From Mycobacterium kiyosense (GTDB lineage: Bacteria > Actinomycetota > Actinomycetes > Mycobacteriales > Mycobacteriaceae): a stretch of DNA of 64,000 bases. Position numbers and translations under genes: made by a program. Positions within the stretch are counted from its first letter, which is position 1. Every line of letters begins with the position of its first letter. Of the stretch, positions 49,823-59,891 are shown in pieces. The notes beneath the pieces were generated by a model. The model worked only from the letters and a program-made list of their open reading frames with translations, made no database searches and was not told the DNA's origin. The stretch is from the NCBI GenBank assembly GCA_021654635.1, contig AP025179.1, positions 558,001-622,000 on the forward strand, given 5' to 3'.

Positions 49823-51228
49823 CCGGGGCTGACCTCGTCTTCGATGCCGCGGTCGGTCGCGATGGCCGATCTGCTGGTCGGTGTCGTGTGATGGATCTGT
49901 AGATACGTTTCGGTGTAGCGCACCGCGATGCGGGTGCCGGCGAACTCCGACGGGATCACGTCGCCGGTGCGTTGCCGCCAATCATGCAGTCGCACAGCGA
50001 GATCGGCGGCAACGGCATCGACTTCCAGGGCGTCCAGGGTGTCCAGCGTGCCGTCGAGCAGGTTGGTGGTCTCGGTCGGGTCGGCACGCAGGTCATACAG
50101 TTCGCGCTCGGGCCGCGGCGCCTTGATGAACGGGGCGACGGCCAGCCCGGACGGGCTTTCCTCGATGTCCCACGGCAGGTCCAGCAGTGGCCGCGGCACA
50201 TAGTTCTCGATGTAGCTGTATTCCTTGGTGCGGATTGCCCGAATCGGGTCGAACGAGTCGTGGTAGGTCTTCGTGGTGTACACGTGGTCGCGAACCGGCT
50301 CCGTCGCCTCGGTGGCCAGCAGCGCCTGCGCATGCGAGACGCCGTCGATGTCGTCGGGCACGGCGACGCCGAGCAGGCCCAGCAGTGTCGGCAGCAGGTC
50401 GACACCGCTGAACAGCTCGTCGTAGACGCGGGGCGGGCAGGCCAGTTTCGCGGGCGGCCGGATGATCAGCGAGATGCCGGTGCCGGCGTCGTACAGGGTG
50501 GATTTCGCGCGGGGGAACGCCGGGCCGTGATCGGTGAAGAACACCACCCAGGTGTTGGCGTCCAGTCCGGTTTCGGCGAGGGTGTCCAGCATGGTGCCGA
50601 CCGCGGCGTCGGCGGTGGCGATGGATCCGTAGAAGTCGGCGAGGTCGCTGCGCACCTCGGGGGTGTCGGGCAGGTAGTTGGGCAGCTGCACGGCCGAGCT
50701 GTCGGCTGGTTCGTACCGGTCGTGCGGGTACGGGCGGTGCGTCTCGAAGAAGCCGGCGGTCAGCAGGAAGGGCTGCCCGGACAGATCGGGTGCGCTGTTG
50801 TGCAGCCATTCGCCGACCTTGTCGACCACGTATTCGCAGTACGAGTTCGACACGTCGAATTCGTCGAAGCCCAGACGCTTAGGGTAGGACGTTTCGTGTT
50901 GCATCCCGAAAAGTGCTGAATACCAACCTGATTCGTGCAGAATCTGCGGAAGGGTGCGAACGCCGGCGCGGTATTCCCAGCCGTGGTGGGCCAGCCCGAT
51001 CAGCCCGTTGCCCTGCGGGTAGCGACCGGTGAACAGCGACCCGCGCGACGGCGAGCACAGCGGTGCGGTGGCATGGGCCCGGGTGCACAGGATGCCTTCG
51101 GCGGCAAGGCGGTCCAGCCGCGGGCTGGAAACGTCGGGGTGACCGTAGGCGCCCAGGTAGCGCCCCAGGTCGTGCCAGTGCACCAGCAGGATGTTGGTCG
51201 GGTCGTCACTCGTTGCCTCAATGCTCAC
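49819..51228 (-). CDS. Sulfatase (Rv0296c type)
   Basis: 469 residues, [39 protein letters not shown]. Type I sulfatase: the formylglycine site is C58-S-P-S-R62 in [25 protein letters not shown], and metal ligands lie in HWHDLG and [23 protein letters not shown]. No signal peptide, so cytoplasmic. Cleaves sulfate esters; the natural substrate is unknown. Its start overlaps the 3' end of the BluB-like gene by 11 bases. Confidence 0.93.
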   Translation of the reverse strand: MSIEATSDDPTNILLVHWHDLGRYLGAYGHPDVSSPRLDRLAAEGILCTRAHATAPLCSPSRGSLFTGRYPQGNGLIGLAHHGWEYRAGVRTLPQILHESGWYSALFGMQHETSYPKRLGFDEFDVSNSYCEYVVDKVGEWLHNSAPDLSGQPFLLTAGFFETHRPYPHDRYEPADSSAVQLPNYLPDTPEVRSDLADFYGSIATADAAVGTMLDTLAETGLDANTWVVFFTDHGPAFPRAKSTLYDAGTGISLIIRPPAKLACPPRVYDELFSGVDLLPTLLGLLGVAVPDDIDGVSHAQALLATEATEPVRDHVYTTKTYHDSFDPIRAIRTKEYSYIENYVPRPLLDLPWDIEESPSGLAVAPFIKAPRPERELYDLRADPTETTNLLDGTLDTLDALEVDAVAADLAVRLHDWRQRTGDVIPSEFAGTRIAVRYTETYLQIHHTTPTSRSAIATDRGIEDEVSPG

Positions 51229-51892
51229 CGTCTGCCACCTCTTTCACCATCCCCCATCGGTTCTCCGATACGAACTCGCTCAGCGGCCGGGCCGCCGCCC
51301 AGCCGTCCAATTCCAGCGCGGGCCGGTCCGGGAAGTCGGGCACCGGACCCACGCACAGCACCGCCACCGGCTCGGCACCGACAGGCATTTCCAGCAGGTC
51401 GGCCAGCCGCCGCGGATCGAACAGCGACACCCAGCCCATCCCCAAACCCTCCGACCGGGCCGCCAGCCACAGGTTCTGGATCGCGCACGACACCGACGCG
51501 AGATCCATCTGCGGCAACGTGCGCCGCCCGAAGACGTGCTGTTCGCGGCCCTCGCACAGCGCCACCACCAGCAGCTCGGCGCACTCCATGATGCCTTCGA
51601 CCTTCAGCGCCAGGAATTCGTCCCCCCGTGGGCCCAGGGCGGCGGCGGTGAGCTTGCGTTCGGCGTCGACGACGGCGTGAATGCGGCGGCGAAGCTGGTG
51701 GTCGGTGATGCGCACGAAGCGCCAGGGCTGCATCAAGCCCACGCTGGGTGCGGCATGGGCCGCTTGCAGTAGACGTGCCAATACCTCCTCGGGGACGTGG
51801 CCGTCCGGGCAGAACCGGCGCATGTCCCGTCGTTCGGAGATCACCCGATACACGGCGCGACGTTCCGCTGCGGTGAACGCGTGCTCGGTCAC
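51218..51892 (-). CDS. bluB: BluB-like nitroreductase, probable 5,6-dimethylbenzimidazole synthase (Rv0306 type)
   Basis: 224 residues from GTG (MTEHAFTAAERRAVYRVISERRDMRRFCPDG). Nitroreductase fold with FMN-binding RRDMRRF, the BluB-typical APSVGLMQPWRFVRI, and MDLASVSCAIQNLWLAARSEGLGMGWVSLFDP. BluB cleaves FMN with oxygen to make the lower ligand of cobalamin. Lies 24 bases after the Rv0307c-like gene and overlaps the sulfatase. Confidence 0.85.
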   Translation of the reverse strand: MTEHAFTAAERRAVYRVISERRDMRRFCPDGHVPEEVLARLLQAAHAAPSVGLMQPWRFVRITDHQLRRRIHAVVDAERKLTAAALGPRGDEFLALKVEGIMECAELLVVALCEGREQHVFGRRTLPQMDLASVSCAIQNLWLAARSEGLGMGWVSLFDPRRLADLLEMPVGAEPVAVLCVGPVPDFPDRPALELDGWAAARPLSEFVSENRWGMVKEVADGEH

Positions 51893-51916
51893 CCGGCCAT
51901 CGTAGGAACGTGACGG

Positions 51917-52399
51917 TCAGGGACTGTAGGTGACACCCACCGCCCGGAACACATATTCGGCCGGCACGTCGAAGTGCAGTGATCGCCGCGGCAGCCGAGC
52001 CAGCACGTCGGCTCCGATGGTGTCCTTGAAGTGCAGCGAGAGATGGCCGTGGAACCGCTCGTCGACGGCGGCGGTGTCCAGGTCGAGTTGCAGCCCCGTC
52101 GCGGAGATCTCGGCGGTGGCGGCTCCGCTGTTCGCCTCGTCCCAGCGCACGTCCACGGCACGCCCGGCGAGCTTGGGCACCACCGAGAGCGTCGCGAGCA
52201 CCCGCTGCGAGGTGAACGCCAGCGCGCCCACGTAGCTGGCGATGCTGCCCTGGGACCGCAGCCCGGGTATAGCGCCGCTGAACCGCCGGGTGACCGGGAT
52301 CGATTCGGCGAGATGGATCAACCCCTCTTCCTCGACCTGGCTGCGCAGATCTGCAGGCAATTTGCCGACGCCGAACAACTTCCGAACAATCACCGCCAT
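51917..52399 (-). CDS. Conserved mycobacterial protein of unknown function (Rv0307c type)
   Basis: 160 residues, MAVIVRKLFGVGKLPADLRSQVEEEGLIHLAES, the length recalled for Rv0307c. Mostly beta-strand with a pattern of a PH-like or lipocalin-like barrel (ASYVGALAFTSQRVLATLSV...LHFKDTIGADVLARLPRRSLHFDVPAEYVFRAVGVTYSP). No signal peptide or catalytic motif. Divergent from the PAP2 gene. Confidence 0.85.
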   Translation of the reverse strand: MAVIVRKLFGVGKLPADLRSQVEEEGLIHLAESIPVTRRFSGAIPGLRSQGSIASYVGALAFTSQRVLATLSVVPKLAGRAVDVRWDEANSGAATAEISATGLQLDLDTAAVDERFHGHLSLHFKDTIGADVLARLPRRSLHFDVPAEYVFRAVGVTYSP

Positions 52400-52456
52400 G
52401 ACGCCAGTATGGGAGCGTTTCCGCGACGGTGCACCGATTCGGCTCTCGGTGCGCCC

Positions 52457-53115
52457 ATGACCCGCCCCTTCGTGGCGGCCGGCCGCCTGGCTGGCCGTCG
52501 CCGCGGTCGCGCTGTACGCCGTGTTGTGGGTGGGGCACCGCCAGAACTGGGGCTGGCTGCACGACTTCGACTGGATGCTGTTGACCCCCGCGCATGACAT
52601 CGGCGTCAAGCACCACGGCTGGGTGCGGTTCTGGTACCTGGTGTCGATCGTGTTGGGGCCCGTCCCGCTGCGGGTGCTCGGGCTGGTGGCGGCCGCGGCC
52701 GCGCTGGTGCGGCGACAGCTGCGGCTGGCGCTGCTGGTGCTGCTCGGTGCGGTGCTCAGCGGCCTGGTGACGTGGGTGGCCAAAGGCCTGGCCGGACGGC
52801 CGCGGCCGGCGACCGCACTGGTTGCGGCGGCGGAGACGTCGTTCCCGTCCGGGCACGCGCTGGAGGCGACGGCGGGTGTGCTGGCGTTGCTGACCTTTCT
52901 GTTGCCGCTGCTGACGGCGCGCTGGCTGCGGACCTCGGCGATGACGGCGGGGGGCGCTGAGCGTGTTCACCGTCGGGGTCGCCCGGGTGGCGTTGAATGT
53001 GCACCATCCCTCGGACGTGGTCGCCGGTTGGGCGCTGGGCTACGTCTTCTTCATGCTCTGTCTGTGGGTGTTGCACCCCACGCCATCACGGCGGCGTGAC
53101 GCAATCGGGCCTTAA
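52457..53115 (+). CDS. PAP2-type membrane phosphatase (Rv0308 type; two frameshifts in this sequence)
   Basis: Corrected length 218 residues: MTRPFVAAAAWLAVAAVALYAV then about six membrane segments. Phosphatase motifs: KGLAGRPRP, SFPSGHALEATAGV, and after correction RVALNVHHPSDVVAGWALGYVFF with the catalytic His and Asp. One extra base near 52477-52484 (GGCCGGCC) and one extra G in 52949-52954 break the frame. Read uncorrected, the last motif would be lost. Dephosphorylates lipid or prenyl phosphates in the membrane. Confidence 0.85.
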
Positions 53116-53158
53116 CCTTTACTTGACCCTCAGGTTGGTGCCGCCTGACGATGAAACG

Positions 53159-53827
53159 ATGCGCCGACTGGTAACTCTGTTGTGTGCCTTGGGCAGTGCA
53201 CTGGTGTGCGCCGTGGGCGCGGCCGCACTCTCGGCGCCGGGGGCCGTAGCCGCCGGCAACCCGTGGTTCGCGAACTCCGTTGGCAATGCGACGCAAGTGG
53301 TTTCGGTGGTCTCCACCGGTGGATCGAACGCCAAGATGGACATCTATCAGCGCACCGCGGCCGGCTGGCAGACGCTGAAGACCGGGATTCCCACCCACGT
53401 GGGCTCGGCCGGCATGGCGCCGCAGGCCAAGAATGGTTATCCGGCCACCCCGATGGGTGTCTACAGCCTGGACTCCGCATTCGGCACCGCACCCAATCCC
53501 GGCGGCGGTCTGCCGTATACCCAAGTCGGACCCAACCATTGGTGGAGCGGCGACGACCACAGTCCCACCTTCAACACCATGCAGGTGTGTCAGAAGTCCC
53601 AGTGCCCCTTCAACACCGCGGAAAGCGAGAACCTGCAGATCCCGCAGTACAAGCACGCGGTGGTGATGGGGGTCAACAAGAACAAGGTGCCCGGCGGCGG
53701 CGCCGCATTCTTCTTCCACACCACTGACGGCGGCCCCACCGAGGGCTGCGTGGCCATCGACGACGCCACGCTGGTGTCGATCATCAAATGGCTGCGGCCC
53801 GGAGCGGTGATCGCGATCGCGAAGTAG
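53159..53827 (+). CDS. Secreted L,D-transpeptidase-like (YkuD-fold) protein (Rv0309 type)
   Basis: 222 residues, MRRLVTLLCALGSALVCAVGAAALSAPGAVAAGNPW: signal peptide with cleavage after AVAAG. The catalytic pattern H187-x9-C197-x3-D (FFFHTTDGGPTEGCVAIDD) fits the YkuD domain HxxxxxxxxxS/TxGCxxxxD. Two further Cys (VCQKSQCPF) may form a disulfide. Probably acts on peptidoglycan outside the membrane, though this subgroup is not proven to cross-link. Confidence 0.88.
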   Translation: MRRLVTLLCALGSALVCAVGAAALSAPGAVAAGNPWFANSVGNATQVVSVVSTGGSNAKMDIYQRTAAGWQTLKTGIPTHVGSAGMAPQAKNGYPATPMGVYSLDSAFGTAPNPGGGLPYTQVGPNHWWSGDDHSPTFNTMQVCQKSQCPFNTAESENLQIPQYKHAVVMGVNKNKVPGGGAAFFFHTTDGGPTEGCVAIDDATLVSIIKWLRPGAVIAIAK

Positions 53828-53834
53828 GGCTTTC

Positions 53835-54329
53835 TCAGCCCGTCAGGTCCGCGCGGGCGCGGCCCGGCTTGACGTTGAAATTCAGACCCGCCACCGACAT
53901 CGTCGCCTCGTAGGTGCGGTCGTAACCGGTTGCGCTGATCCGCCATCCGTCGGAGGTGCGCCGGTACTGGTCCCGGTAGAACGCGGCGCCGATCAGCATG
54001 AAGTCGAACTCGGCCACGATGACCCGGTCCTGCAGATACCAGATGCCCGAGGCGGTGTCGCCGCTGACGGTGATCTCCGGGTGCGTCACCCGGTGTTCGG
54101 TGACCACGCCGGGGCCCATCGCCGAGCTCAGGTACTCCACCAGGTCCTTGCGGTTGTCGAAGTGCAGTTCCTTGCCCAGCGACGACCCGTAGGCGCCGAC
54201 GATGTCTTCGGTCATGGTCTCGGCGAAGTCGTCCCAGTGCTTGGTGTCCATCGCGCGCAGGTAGCGGTACTTGACCTGTTTGATCGCTTCGATGTCGGCG
54301 ATCCGGGCTTGCGCATATTCAAGGCTCAC
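53835..54329 (-). CDS. SnoaL/NTF2-like protein (Rv0310c type)
   Basis: 164 residues from GTG at 54329 (SLEYAQARIADIEAIKQVKYRYLRAMDTKHWDDFAETM). A single NTF2-fold cone domain as in SnoaL_4: helical start, then strands (DNRKDLVEYLSS...VTEHRVTHPEITVSGDTASGIWYLQDRV...GWRISATGYDRTYEA). Such proteins are cyclases, dehydratases or binding proteins; function here unknown. A longer frame upstream to 54467 lacks family content. Convergent with the transpeptidase gene. Confidence 0.85.
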   Translation of the reverse strand: MSLEYAQARIADIEAIKQVKYRYLRAMDTKHWDDFAETMTEDIVGAYGSSLGKELHFDNRKDLVEYLSSAMGPGVVTEHRVTHPEITVSGDTASGIWYLQDRVIVAEFDFMLIGAAFYRDQYRRTSDGWRISATGYDRTYEATMSVAGLNFNVKPGRARADLTG

Positions 54330-54568
54330 CCAGTCATTGCAGCACACCGAATCGTCGTCGATGCCGCCGGGGAGCAAACTCTGCGCCAACGCCCGACGCG
54401 CCCGAAACGTCGCTCGGGGCGGTATGTCAAGAGAGGCGAAGGTACCTTTTTGATGACGACACGGCATCGAGCCGGTACCAATGACATTGGGGCCGAACCG
54501 TATTCGGGTGGTCCGCGGCTATGGTTAACGCGCTGGCTACCGACCGCATCGACGAAAGTATTGGCTCT

Positions 54569-56533
54569 ATGTACGACCCGCTGGGGTTGTCGATCGGGAC
54601 CATGAACTTGGTCGCGGCGGCGAACGGAGGTTCTCCGGTCATCCGTCGTGCCGTGCTCACCCTGTATCCACACTGCGCCCCGAAACTTGTTGCATCCCAG
54701 ATGACTTCGGATGCAGCCCAGCTCGGTGTTCCGATGACCGGGTTCGTGGAACGGATCGGCGACTCCGTCGCGCTGATCTCACCCGACGGTGCCGCGCACG
54801 ATCCCGACCTGCTGACGGTCGAGGCGCTGGATGCGATGGTCGTCGCTGCGGGCGCGGACTCCAGTTCCTCGGAGATCGCGATTGCCGTTCCCGCACACTG
54901 GAAGCCGGCCACCGTGCAGGCGTTGCGCGATGCGCTTCGAACACACGTCGGCTTCGTCCGCAGCGGGATGCCGCCGCGCCTGGTCACCGACGCGACCGCG
55001 GCGTTGACCGCGGTGCGGGCCGAGACCGAGGTCCCGTCCGCAGGGGTGGTGGGCCTGCTGGACTTCGGCGGCTCCGGGACCAGTGTCACGCTGCTGGAGA
55101 TCAAGGACGTCGACGATGAGGTCGAACCACTCAGCGCCACAATGCGTTACGAGGAATTCTCGGGTAACCAGATCGACCATGAGCTGCTGCTGCACGTGTT
55201 CGAAACGGTGGGCCATCAGGACGCCGACCCGACCAGCACCGCCGCGGTCGGTCAACTCAACCGGCTGCGGATCGAGTGCCGCGAGGCCAAGGAGCGGCTG
55301 TCCGTGGACGCCGTCACCGAACTGGCGGTTGATCTTTCGGGCACCAGCACCGTCCTGCAGCTCAGCCGGGACAAGCTCGAGGACCTGATCTCCGACCGGC
55401 TGACCGGGTTCATCTACGCGTTCGACGACATGCTGGCCCGCAACCACTCCTGCTTCGCCGATCTCGCCGCCCTGGTCACCGTGGGTGGCGGGGCTAGTAT
55501 TCCGCTTGTGGCCCAGCGTCTTTCGGTGCACACCCGGTTGCCGATCCTGACCGCAACGCAGCCGGTGTGCGCCGCGGCGCAGGGTGCGTTGCTGCTGGCC
55601 GCTCGCGGTGAGCTGCTCGACCTGCGGACCCGGGCTTCGATCGGTCTGATGGCCCGCACGGCCGCCGGCATCGACGTGCTGGACCCGCCGGGGGGCGATC
55701 TGCTGGTGATCGACCACGATGCGCTCACCGATCGCGAGTTGGCCTGGTCGCAAACCGAATTCCCGGAGATCCCGACACGCTTCGAGGCCGATCCCTACCA
55801 CGAAGACGGCGCCTGCTTCTCGATGCGGCTAAACCTGATCGACCCGCCCAAGGAGCCGCCGTGGCGACGCTTCCGGGTTTCGCAGGTGCTGATCGGGCTG
55901 TGCGCCACGGTGGCCATGACCGCGATCGGAGGCGTGGCGATCACGCTGACCGCCATCGAGCAGCGGCACACCCCCACCAAGGCCCCGACCGCGCCCAGTG
56001 TGGCGCCGCCGACGTCGTTGCCCGCCGCCGTGCTGCCCACCGGCGCGCCACCCACCGCCGTGCCCCCAGCCCGATCGAACCGAGCCCGCTGCCGCCGCCG
56101 ACCGAGGTGCCCAGTGCTGCGGCGCCGACCAGAGTGGAGACGCCGCAGCCACCCCGCCGCCACCGCCGCCCCGACCCAGCAGATGACGACCACGCGACCC
56201 GCGCCACCGGTGACCACGACCCGGCCGCCGGTCGCCACGACACCGGTGACCACCCCGCCGCCGGTTGAGTCGCCCACCCCGACGGAGTCGCCGAGCGCTG
56301 CGGAGGCGCCGACCACCTCGGAGCCGTCACCGGTGCGGATGACCACCCAGTGGTTGCATGTGCCGTTGATCCCGGTCCCGATCCCGATCCAGGTGCCGGC
56401 GAATCAGGCTCCGGCGAATCAGGGCCCGGTCAACCAGTACCCACAGAATCAATACCCGCAGAACCAGTACCCGCAGAATCAGTGGCCCCAGGAGGGTCCG
56501 CAGAACCCGTTCGCCGGCGTCGGCAGTCCGTGA
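54569..56533 (+). CDS. HSP70/actin-fold membrane protein with proline-rich outer tail (Rv0312 type; compensated frameshifts)
   Basis: About 655 residues corrected, MYDPLGLSIGTMNLVAAANGG. Residues 1-430 follow the HSP70/actin fold: phosphate-1 LSIGTMN, phosphate-2 GLLDFGGSGTSVTLLEI, adenosine motif LVTVGGGASIPLVAQRL...GALLLA. One membrane segment follows (VLIGLCATVAMTAIGGVAITL), then an outer Pro/Thr-rich region and the motif QWLHVPLIPVPIPIQVP with NQYPQ repeats at the end. Three C runs (56063-56067, 56152-56155, 56169-56172) each seem to lack one C; together they restore frame, so only the proline-rich part is misread (ARSNRARCRRRPRC). Not a canonical DnaK: no substrate-binding domain. Confidence 0.85.
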   Translation: MYDPLGLSIGTMNLVAAANGGSPVIRRAVLTLYPHCAPKLVASQMTSDAAQLGVPMTGFVERIGDSVALISPDGAAHDPDLLTVEALDAMVVAAGADSSSSEIAIAVPAHWKPATVQALRDALRTHVGFVRSGMPPRLVTDATAALTAVRAETEVPSAGVVGLLDFGGSGTSVTLLEIKDVDDEVEPLSATMRYEEFSGNQIDHELLLHVFETVGHQDADPTSTAAVGQLNRLRIECREAKERLSVDAVTELAVDLSGTSTVLQLSRDKLEDLISDRLTGFIYAFDDMLARNHSCFADLAALVTVGGGASIPLVAQRLSVHTRLPILTATQPVCAAAQGALLLAARGELLDLRTRASIGLMARTAAGIDVLDPPGGDLLVIDHDALTDRELAWSQTEFPEIPTRFEADPYHEDGACFSMRLNLIDPPKEPPWRRFRVSQVLIGLCATVAMTAIGGVAITLTAIEQRHTPTKAPTAPSVAPPTSLPAAVLPTGAPPTAVPPARSNRARCRRRPRCPVLRRRPEWRRRSHPAATAAPTQQMTTTRPAPPVTTTRPPVATTPVTTPPPVESPTPTESPSAAEAPTTSEPSPVRMTTQWLHVPLIPVPIPIQVPANQAPANQGPVNQYPQNQYPQNQYPQNQWPQEGPQNPFAGVGSP

Positions 56534-56736
56534 TCTGCAGTCTGGTCCGCCGGCGGTAGCCGTTCCGTTCGAGCTGCATATGAATCTGCCGTTCCGCCCG
56601 TCGTGCGCGAGTAGGGTTTGAGCTGGCAAACTAGATAACGCCAGCTGAACCGTCGACGGTGGACCGCGCGGCACTGGGCATGCCACGACGGACCGCCTAG
56701 ACCCCGTCAATAGCTCGGACTGGGGTTGGAGGGGTT

Positions 56737-58187
56737 ATGGACATCGTGCTCGGGATATCGATGGAGCCCGCAGCGGTCCGCATGGTGCTGATCGAGGGAG
56801 CGAACGCCGACGGCGTGACGGTCGAGGACGACAGCATCGAACTGTCGTCCGGCTCCTCGGGTGCAGGCGGTGCCGTGGCAACGCAGGCGGTCGCCGCGCT
56901 GATCGGCACCCAGGAGGGCGCCGCCGAAAGTGGCTACCGGCTCACCTCGACGGGGGTGACCTGGACCGACCCCGGTCAAGTCGGCGCGCTGCGTGCCGAA
57001 CTGGCGGCCCGCGAGGTCGGCAACGTCATGCTCGTCTCGCCGCTGCTGGCCGCCGCCGCGCTGGCGCAGACCGTCGGATCGGCGCTCCATTACGCGCACC
57101 TGGCAATGCTGTTCGTGGAGGCCGAGAGCGCGACGTTGGCGGTGGTCGACGTCGCGGACGGATCCATCGTCGACTTGCATCGGCGGGCGCTGCGTTCGAG
57201 CTCGCCGGCTGCGGAGCTGGTGACGATGATCGCCGGGCTCGACGCGCCGGCATCGCGTGCCGACGGCGTGTTTCTGGTGGGATGCGGGGTGGACATCGTC
57301 GGCCTCAAGCCGGCCCTCGCGGCCGCGACGTCGTTGGTGGTCAGCGTGGCCGAGGAGCCGGAACTGGCGTTGGCTCGGGGTGCGGCGCTGGCCTCGGCGA
57401 ATGCGCCCCTGTTCGCGGCGTCGACCGCGGCGCTGGCATATGCCCTGGACCCGGGCACCGGAGAGGTGAACCCGCACGCGCTGACGCCGAGCTACCTGGA
57501 CGTCTGTGCGGCAGCCGGGGTGGCCGAAAACGCGCTGGCCTACAGCGCCGTGGACGACGACGCGTACACCACAGCCATGACGCCCGGCGCAAGCAGGCGT
57601 CGGCCGGTGGTGTTGCTGACCGGCGCCGCGGCCGGGATCGCCGCCGTGGTGGGCGGAATGCTGGTGGTGTCGCTGGCCGGAGATGTCCGACCGACCGCGG
57701 CGCAACAGCCGAACCACCCGGAATTCGTTCAGACGCCGGCGGTTCAGGCGCCTGCCACCGAGTTGCCGGCCCAGGTGTTGGGCCCGCCCCGAATTCGGTG
57801 CCGGAAGCCGCGCCGGCGGCCCCGGCGGCCCCGCCGCCGACCCCGATCGCCGCGCCCCGACCCCGGCCGCCCAGCCGGCCGCGCCGTCCCCGCCGGTGGT
57901 AGCGCAGCAACCGCCGCAGACGGTGACCAAACCGGCCCAGGCGCCGGCGAACCTGGCCCCCGCAGGCAACCCACCCGGCAGGCGCCCGCGCCCGTGCAGA
58001 CACCCGCGCCGGCGGCCGCGCCGCAGCCGTCGGCACCGCCCGCCGCACCGGCTCCGCCCGCGCCGGCGCCCGCTCCGGCAGCCCCGCCCATGACGATGTA
58101 CCTGCACTTGCCGTTCGTGTCGATCCCGATTCCGATCAACCCGCCCGCGCCGCCGGCACAGCCCCACCGCCCGCGCCGGGTCAGTGA
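56737..58187 (+). CDS. Paralogue-like HSP70-fold membrane protein, DUF7159 type (four frameshifts)
   Basis: Starts MDIVLGISMEPAAVRMVLIEG. The soluble part (about 1-280) keeps weak actin-fold landmarks: phosphate-2-like AMLFVEAESATLAVVDVAD and adenosine-like VFLVGCGVDIVGLKPALAAATSLV...ALARGAALAS. One membrane segment (PVVLLTGAAAGIAAVVGGMLVVSLA) and a Pro/Ala-rich outer part follow, ending MTMYLHLPFVSIPIPINPP. Single Cs seem missing in 57787-57790, 57855-57858, 57974-57976 and 58162-58165; correction ends the gene PAPGQ at TGA 58187 with about 484 residues. As written it would run on in frame into the next gene, which has its own ribosome site. Confidence 0.75.
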
Positions 58188-58260
58188 GGGCACTTCGTGG
58201 CGGATCCACCCGGTCGAGCGCACACTGGCAGTAACGCTTTTTGAGTTGCTAGGAGGTCGC

Positions 58261-58671
58261 GTGAGCGGCAGTGGATCTTCAGGTGGCGGGTTCGGCTTCG
58301 ACCCCGACGATTTCGACCGGGTGATCAGGGAAGGCACCGAGGGCCTGCGTGACGCGTTCGAACGGATCGGCCGGTTCGTCGGCGCGCCGGGCGCGCGGCC
58401 GGGCTGGTCGGCCATCTTCGAGGACCTCACCCGGCGACCTCGTCCGGAGCCCGAAACCACCGGCGAGGCCGGTGACGGCGTGAGGGCCATCTACACCGTC
58501 GACGCCGACGGCGGTGCCCGCGTCGAGCAGGTCTACGCCACCGAACTCGATGCGCTGCGGGCCAACAAGAACAACACCGACCCCAAACGCAAGGTGCGTT
58601 TTCTGCCGTACGGGATCGCGGTCAGCGTGCTCGACGACGTGACGGACGATTCAGCCGACACCCCCGAATAG
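58261..58671 (+). CDS. Small acidic conserved protein (Rv0313 type)
   Basis: 136 residues from GTG (SGSGSSGGGFGFDPDDFDRVIREGTEGLRDAFERIG), with AGGAGG 4 bases before it. N-terminal glycine/serine-rich start, an amphipathic helix, and the closing domain AIYTVDADGGARVEQVYATELDALRANKNNTDPKRKVRFLPYGIAVSVLDD. No signal or membrane segment, so cytosolic. Always near the HSP70-like gene in the mycobacterial order I recall, suggesting they act together. Confidence 0.82.
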   Translation: MSGSGSSGGGFGFDPDDFDRVIREGTEGLRDAFERIGRFVGAPGARPGWSAIFEDLTRRPRPEPETTGEAGDGVRAIYTVDADGGARVEQVYATELDALRANKNNTDPKRKVRFLPYGIAVSVLDDVTDDSADTPE

Positions 58672-58765
58672 CGTCATTGCGGCCGGCTGCGCGCTTCCGG
58701 GTCATCCTGCGGGTTCTACGCAGAGTTGCTCCCACAGACGTCACCCGGGCGAATAGGCTCGCCTG

Positions 58766-59779
58766 GTGCCCGAACTGCCGAATCGCCAAATCCTGTTGCG
58801 CCGCCGCCCTACTGGGCTCGTGCAGCCCGACGACACCGAGTTGGTCACCCGGCCGGCACCGCGGCCCGCGGCCGGGGAAGCGTTGCTGCGCACCACCTAC
58901 GTGGGTCTGGACGCGGCTGTGCGGACCTGGCTCGATGACCAGCCCAGCTACCTGCCGCCGGTGCAGATAGGTGAGGTGATCCGAGCCGCCGGGATCGGTC
59001 AGGTCGTCGAATCCCATTGCGACGCTTACGCTGTCGGGGACATCGTCACCACGCTCACCGGGTTCCAGGAATACGTCATCATCCGGGACGACTTGTTCAG
59101 CACACCCATTCCGGGCGAGGACGACCAACTGGCGATCATGTCGGTGTACGGCCCGACGGGTGCCACCGCCTACTTCGGGATGACCGACATCGGCCGGCCG
59201 CAGGCCGGGGAGACGGTGGTGGTCTCGGCCGCGGCGGGCGCCACCGGATCGGTGGCCGGGCAGATCGCCAAGATCGCCGGGGCGCGGGTGGTCGGCATCG
59301 CCGGTGGGCCGCAGAAGTGCCGGGCTGTGGTGGAGGACTTCGGATTCGACGCGTGCATCGACTACAAGAACGACGACCTGGTGGCCGCGCTCAAGGAACA
59401 TTGCCCGCGCCGCGTCGACGTCTACTTCGACAACGTGGGCGGACCGATCCTGGACGCGGTGCTCGGCCGGCTGGCCCAGAAGGCCCGGGTGGTGCTGTGC
59501 GGCGTGATCTCCAGCTACCTGACCGGCGAGCACCCGGGACCGGCCAACTACGTCAACCTGCTCTCCAAAACCGCACTCATGCAGGGATTCAACGCGCTCG
59601 ACCAATGGGGCCGTTTCGACGAGGCGTTCGCCAACCTGCGCCAGTGGGAGAGCGAGGGGAGGCTCAAACACCGCCAGACCATCTACGACGGGATCGAGTC
59701 GTGCGTCGATGCCCTCAACGGACTGTTCACCGGCGCGAACATCGGCAAGACGCTGGTCAAGCTCAGCGATGCCGGCTGA
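58766..59779 (+). CDS. NADP-dependent oxidoreductase, zinc-free MDR family (CurA/2-alkenal reductase type)
   Basis: 337 residues from GTG (PELPNRQILLRRRPTGLVQPDDTELVTRPAPRP). GroES-like N-terminal domain with YVGLDAAVRTW, then a Rossmann domain with VVVSAAAGATGSVAGQIAKIAGARVVGIAGGPQKC and FDACIDYKNDD. The motif YFDNVGGPILDAVL is typical of the CurA/PTGR group, which reduces the double bond of enones or alkenals. No zinc Cys set. Appears as an extra gene relative to the M. tuberculosis order. Confidence 0.9.
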   Translation: MPELPNRQILLRRRPTGLVQPDDTELVTRPAPRPAAGEALLRTTYVGLDAAVRTWLDDQPSYLPPVQIGEVIRAAGIGQVVESHCDAYAVGDIVTTLTGFQEYVIIRDDLFSTPIPGEDDQLAIMSVYGPTGATAYFGMTDIGRPQAGETVVVSAAAGATGSVAGQIAKIAGARVVGIAGGPQKCRAVVEDFGFDACIDYKNDDLVAALKEHCPRRVDVYFDNVGGPILDAVLGRLAQKARVVLCGVISSYLTGEHPGPANYVNLLSKTALMQGFNALDQWGRFDEAFANLRQWESEGRLKHRQTIYDGIESCVDALNGLFTGANIGKTLVKLSDAG

Positions 59780-59891
59780 GGTGCGTTCCGGCACAGGTCA
59801 GTAACTACCCGGCTGGCCTGACCTGCTGCTACATCGCGACGCACGGCCTATAGTCCGCGGCGCGCCAATTGGGCTGATATCGTCCCTTGCC

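Noticed and set aside
56737..58671. Single 644-residue fusion of the DUF7159 protein and Rv0313
   Set aside because: The second part has its own AGGAGG-GTG start at 58261, and a one-base correction at 58162-58165 gives a stop at 58187.
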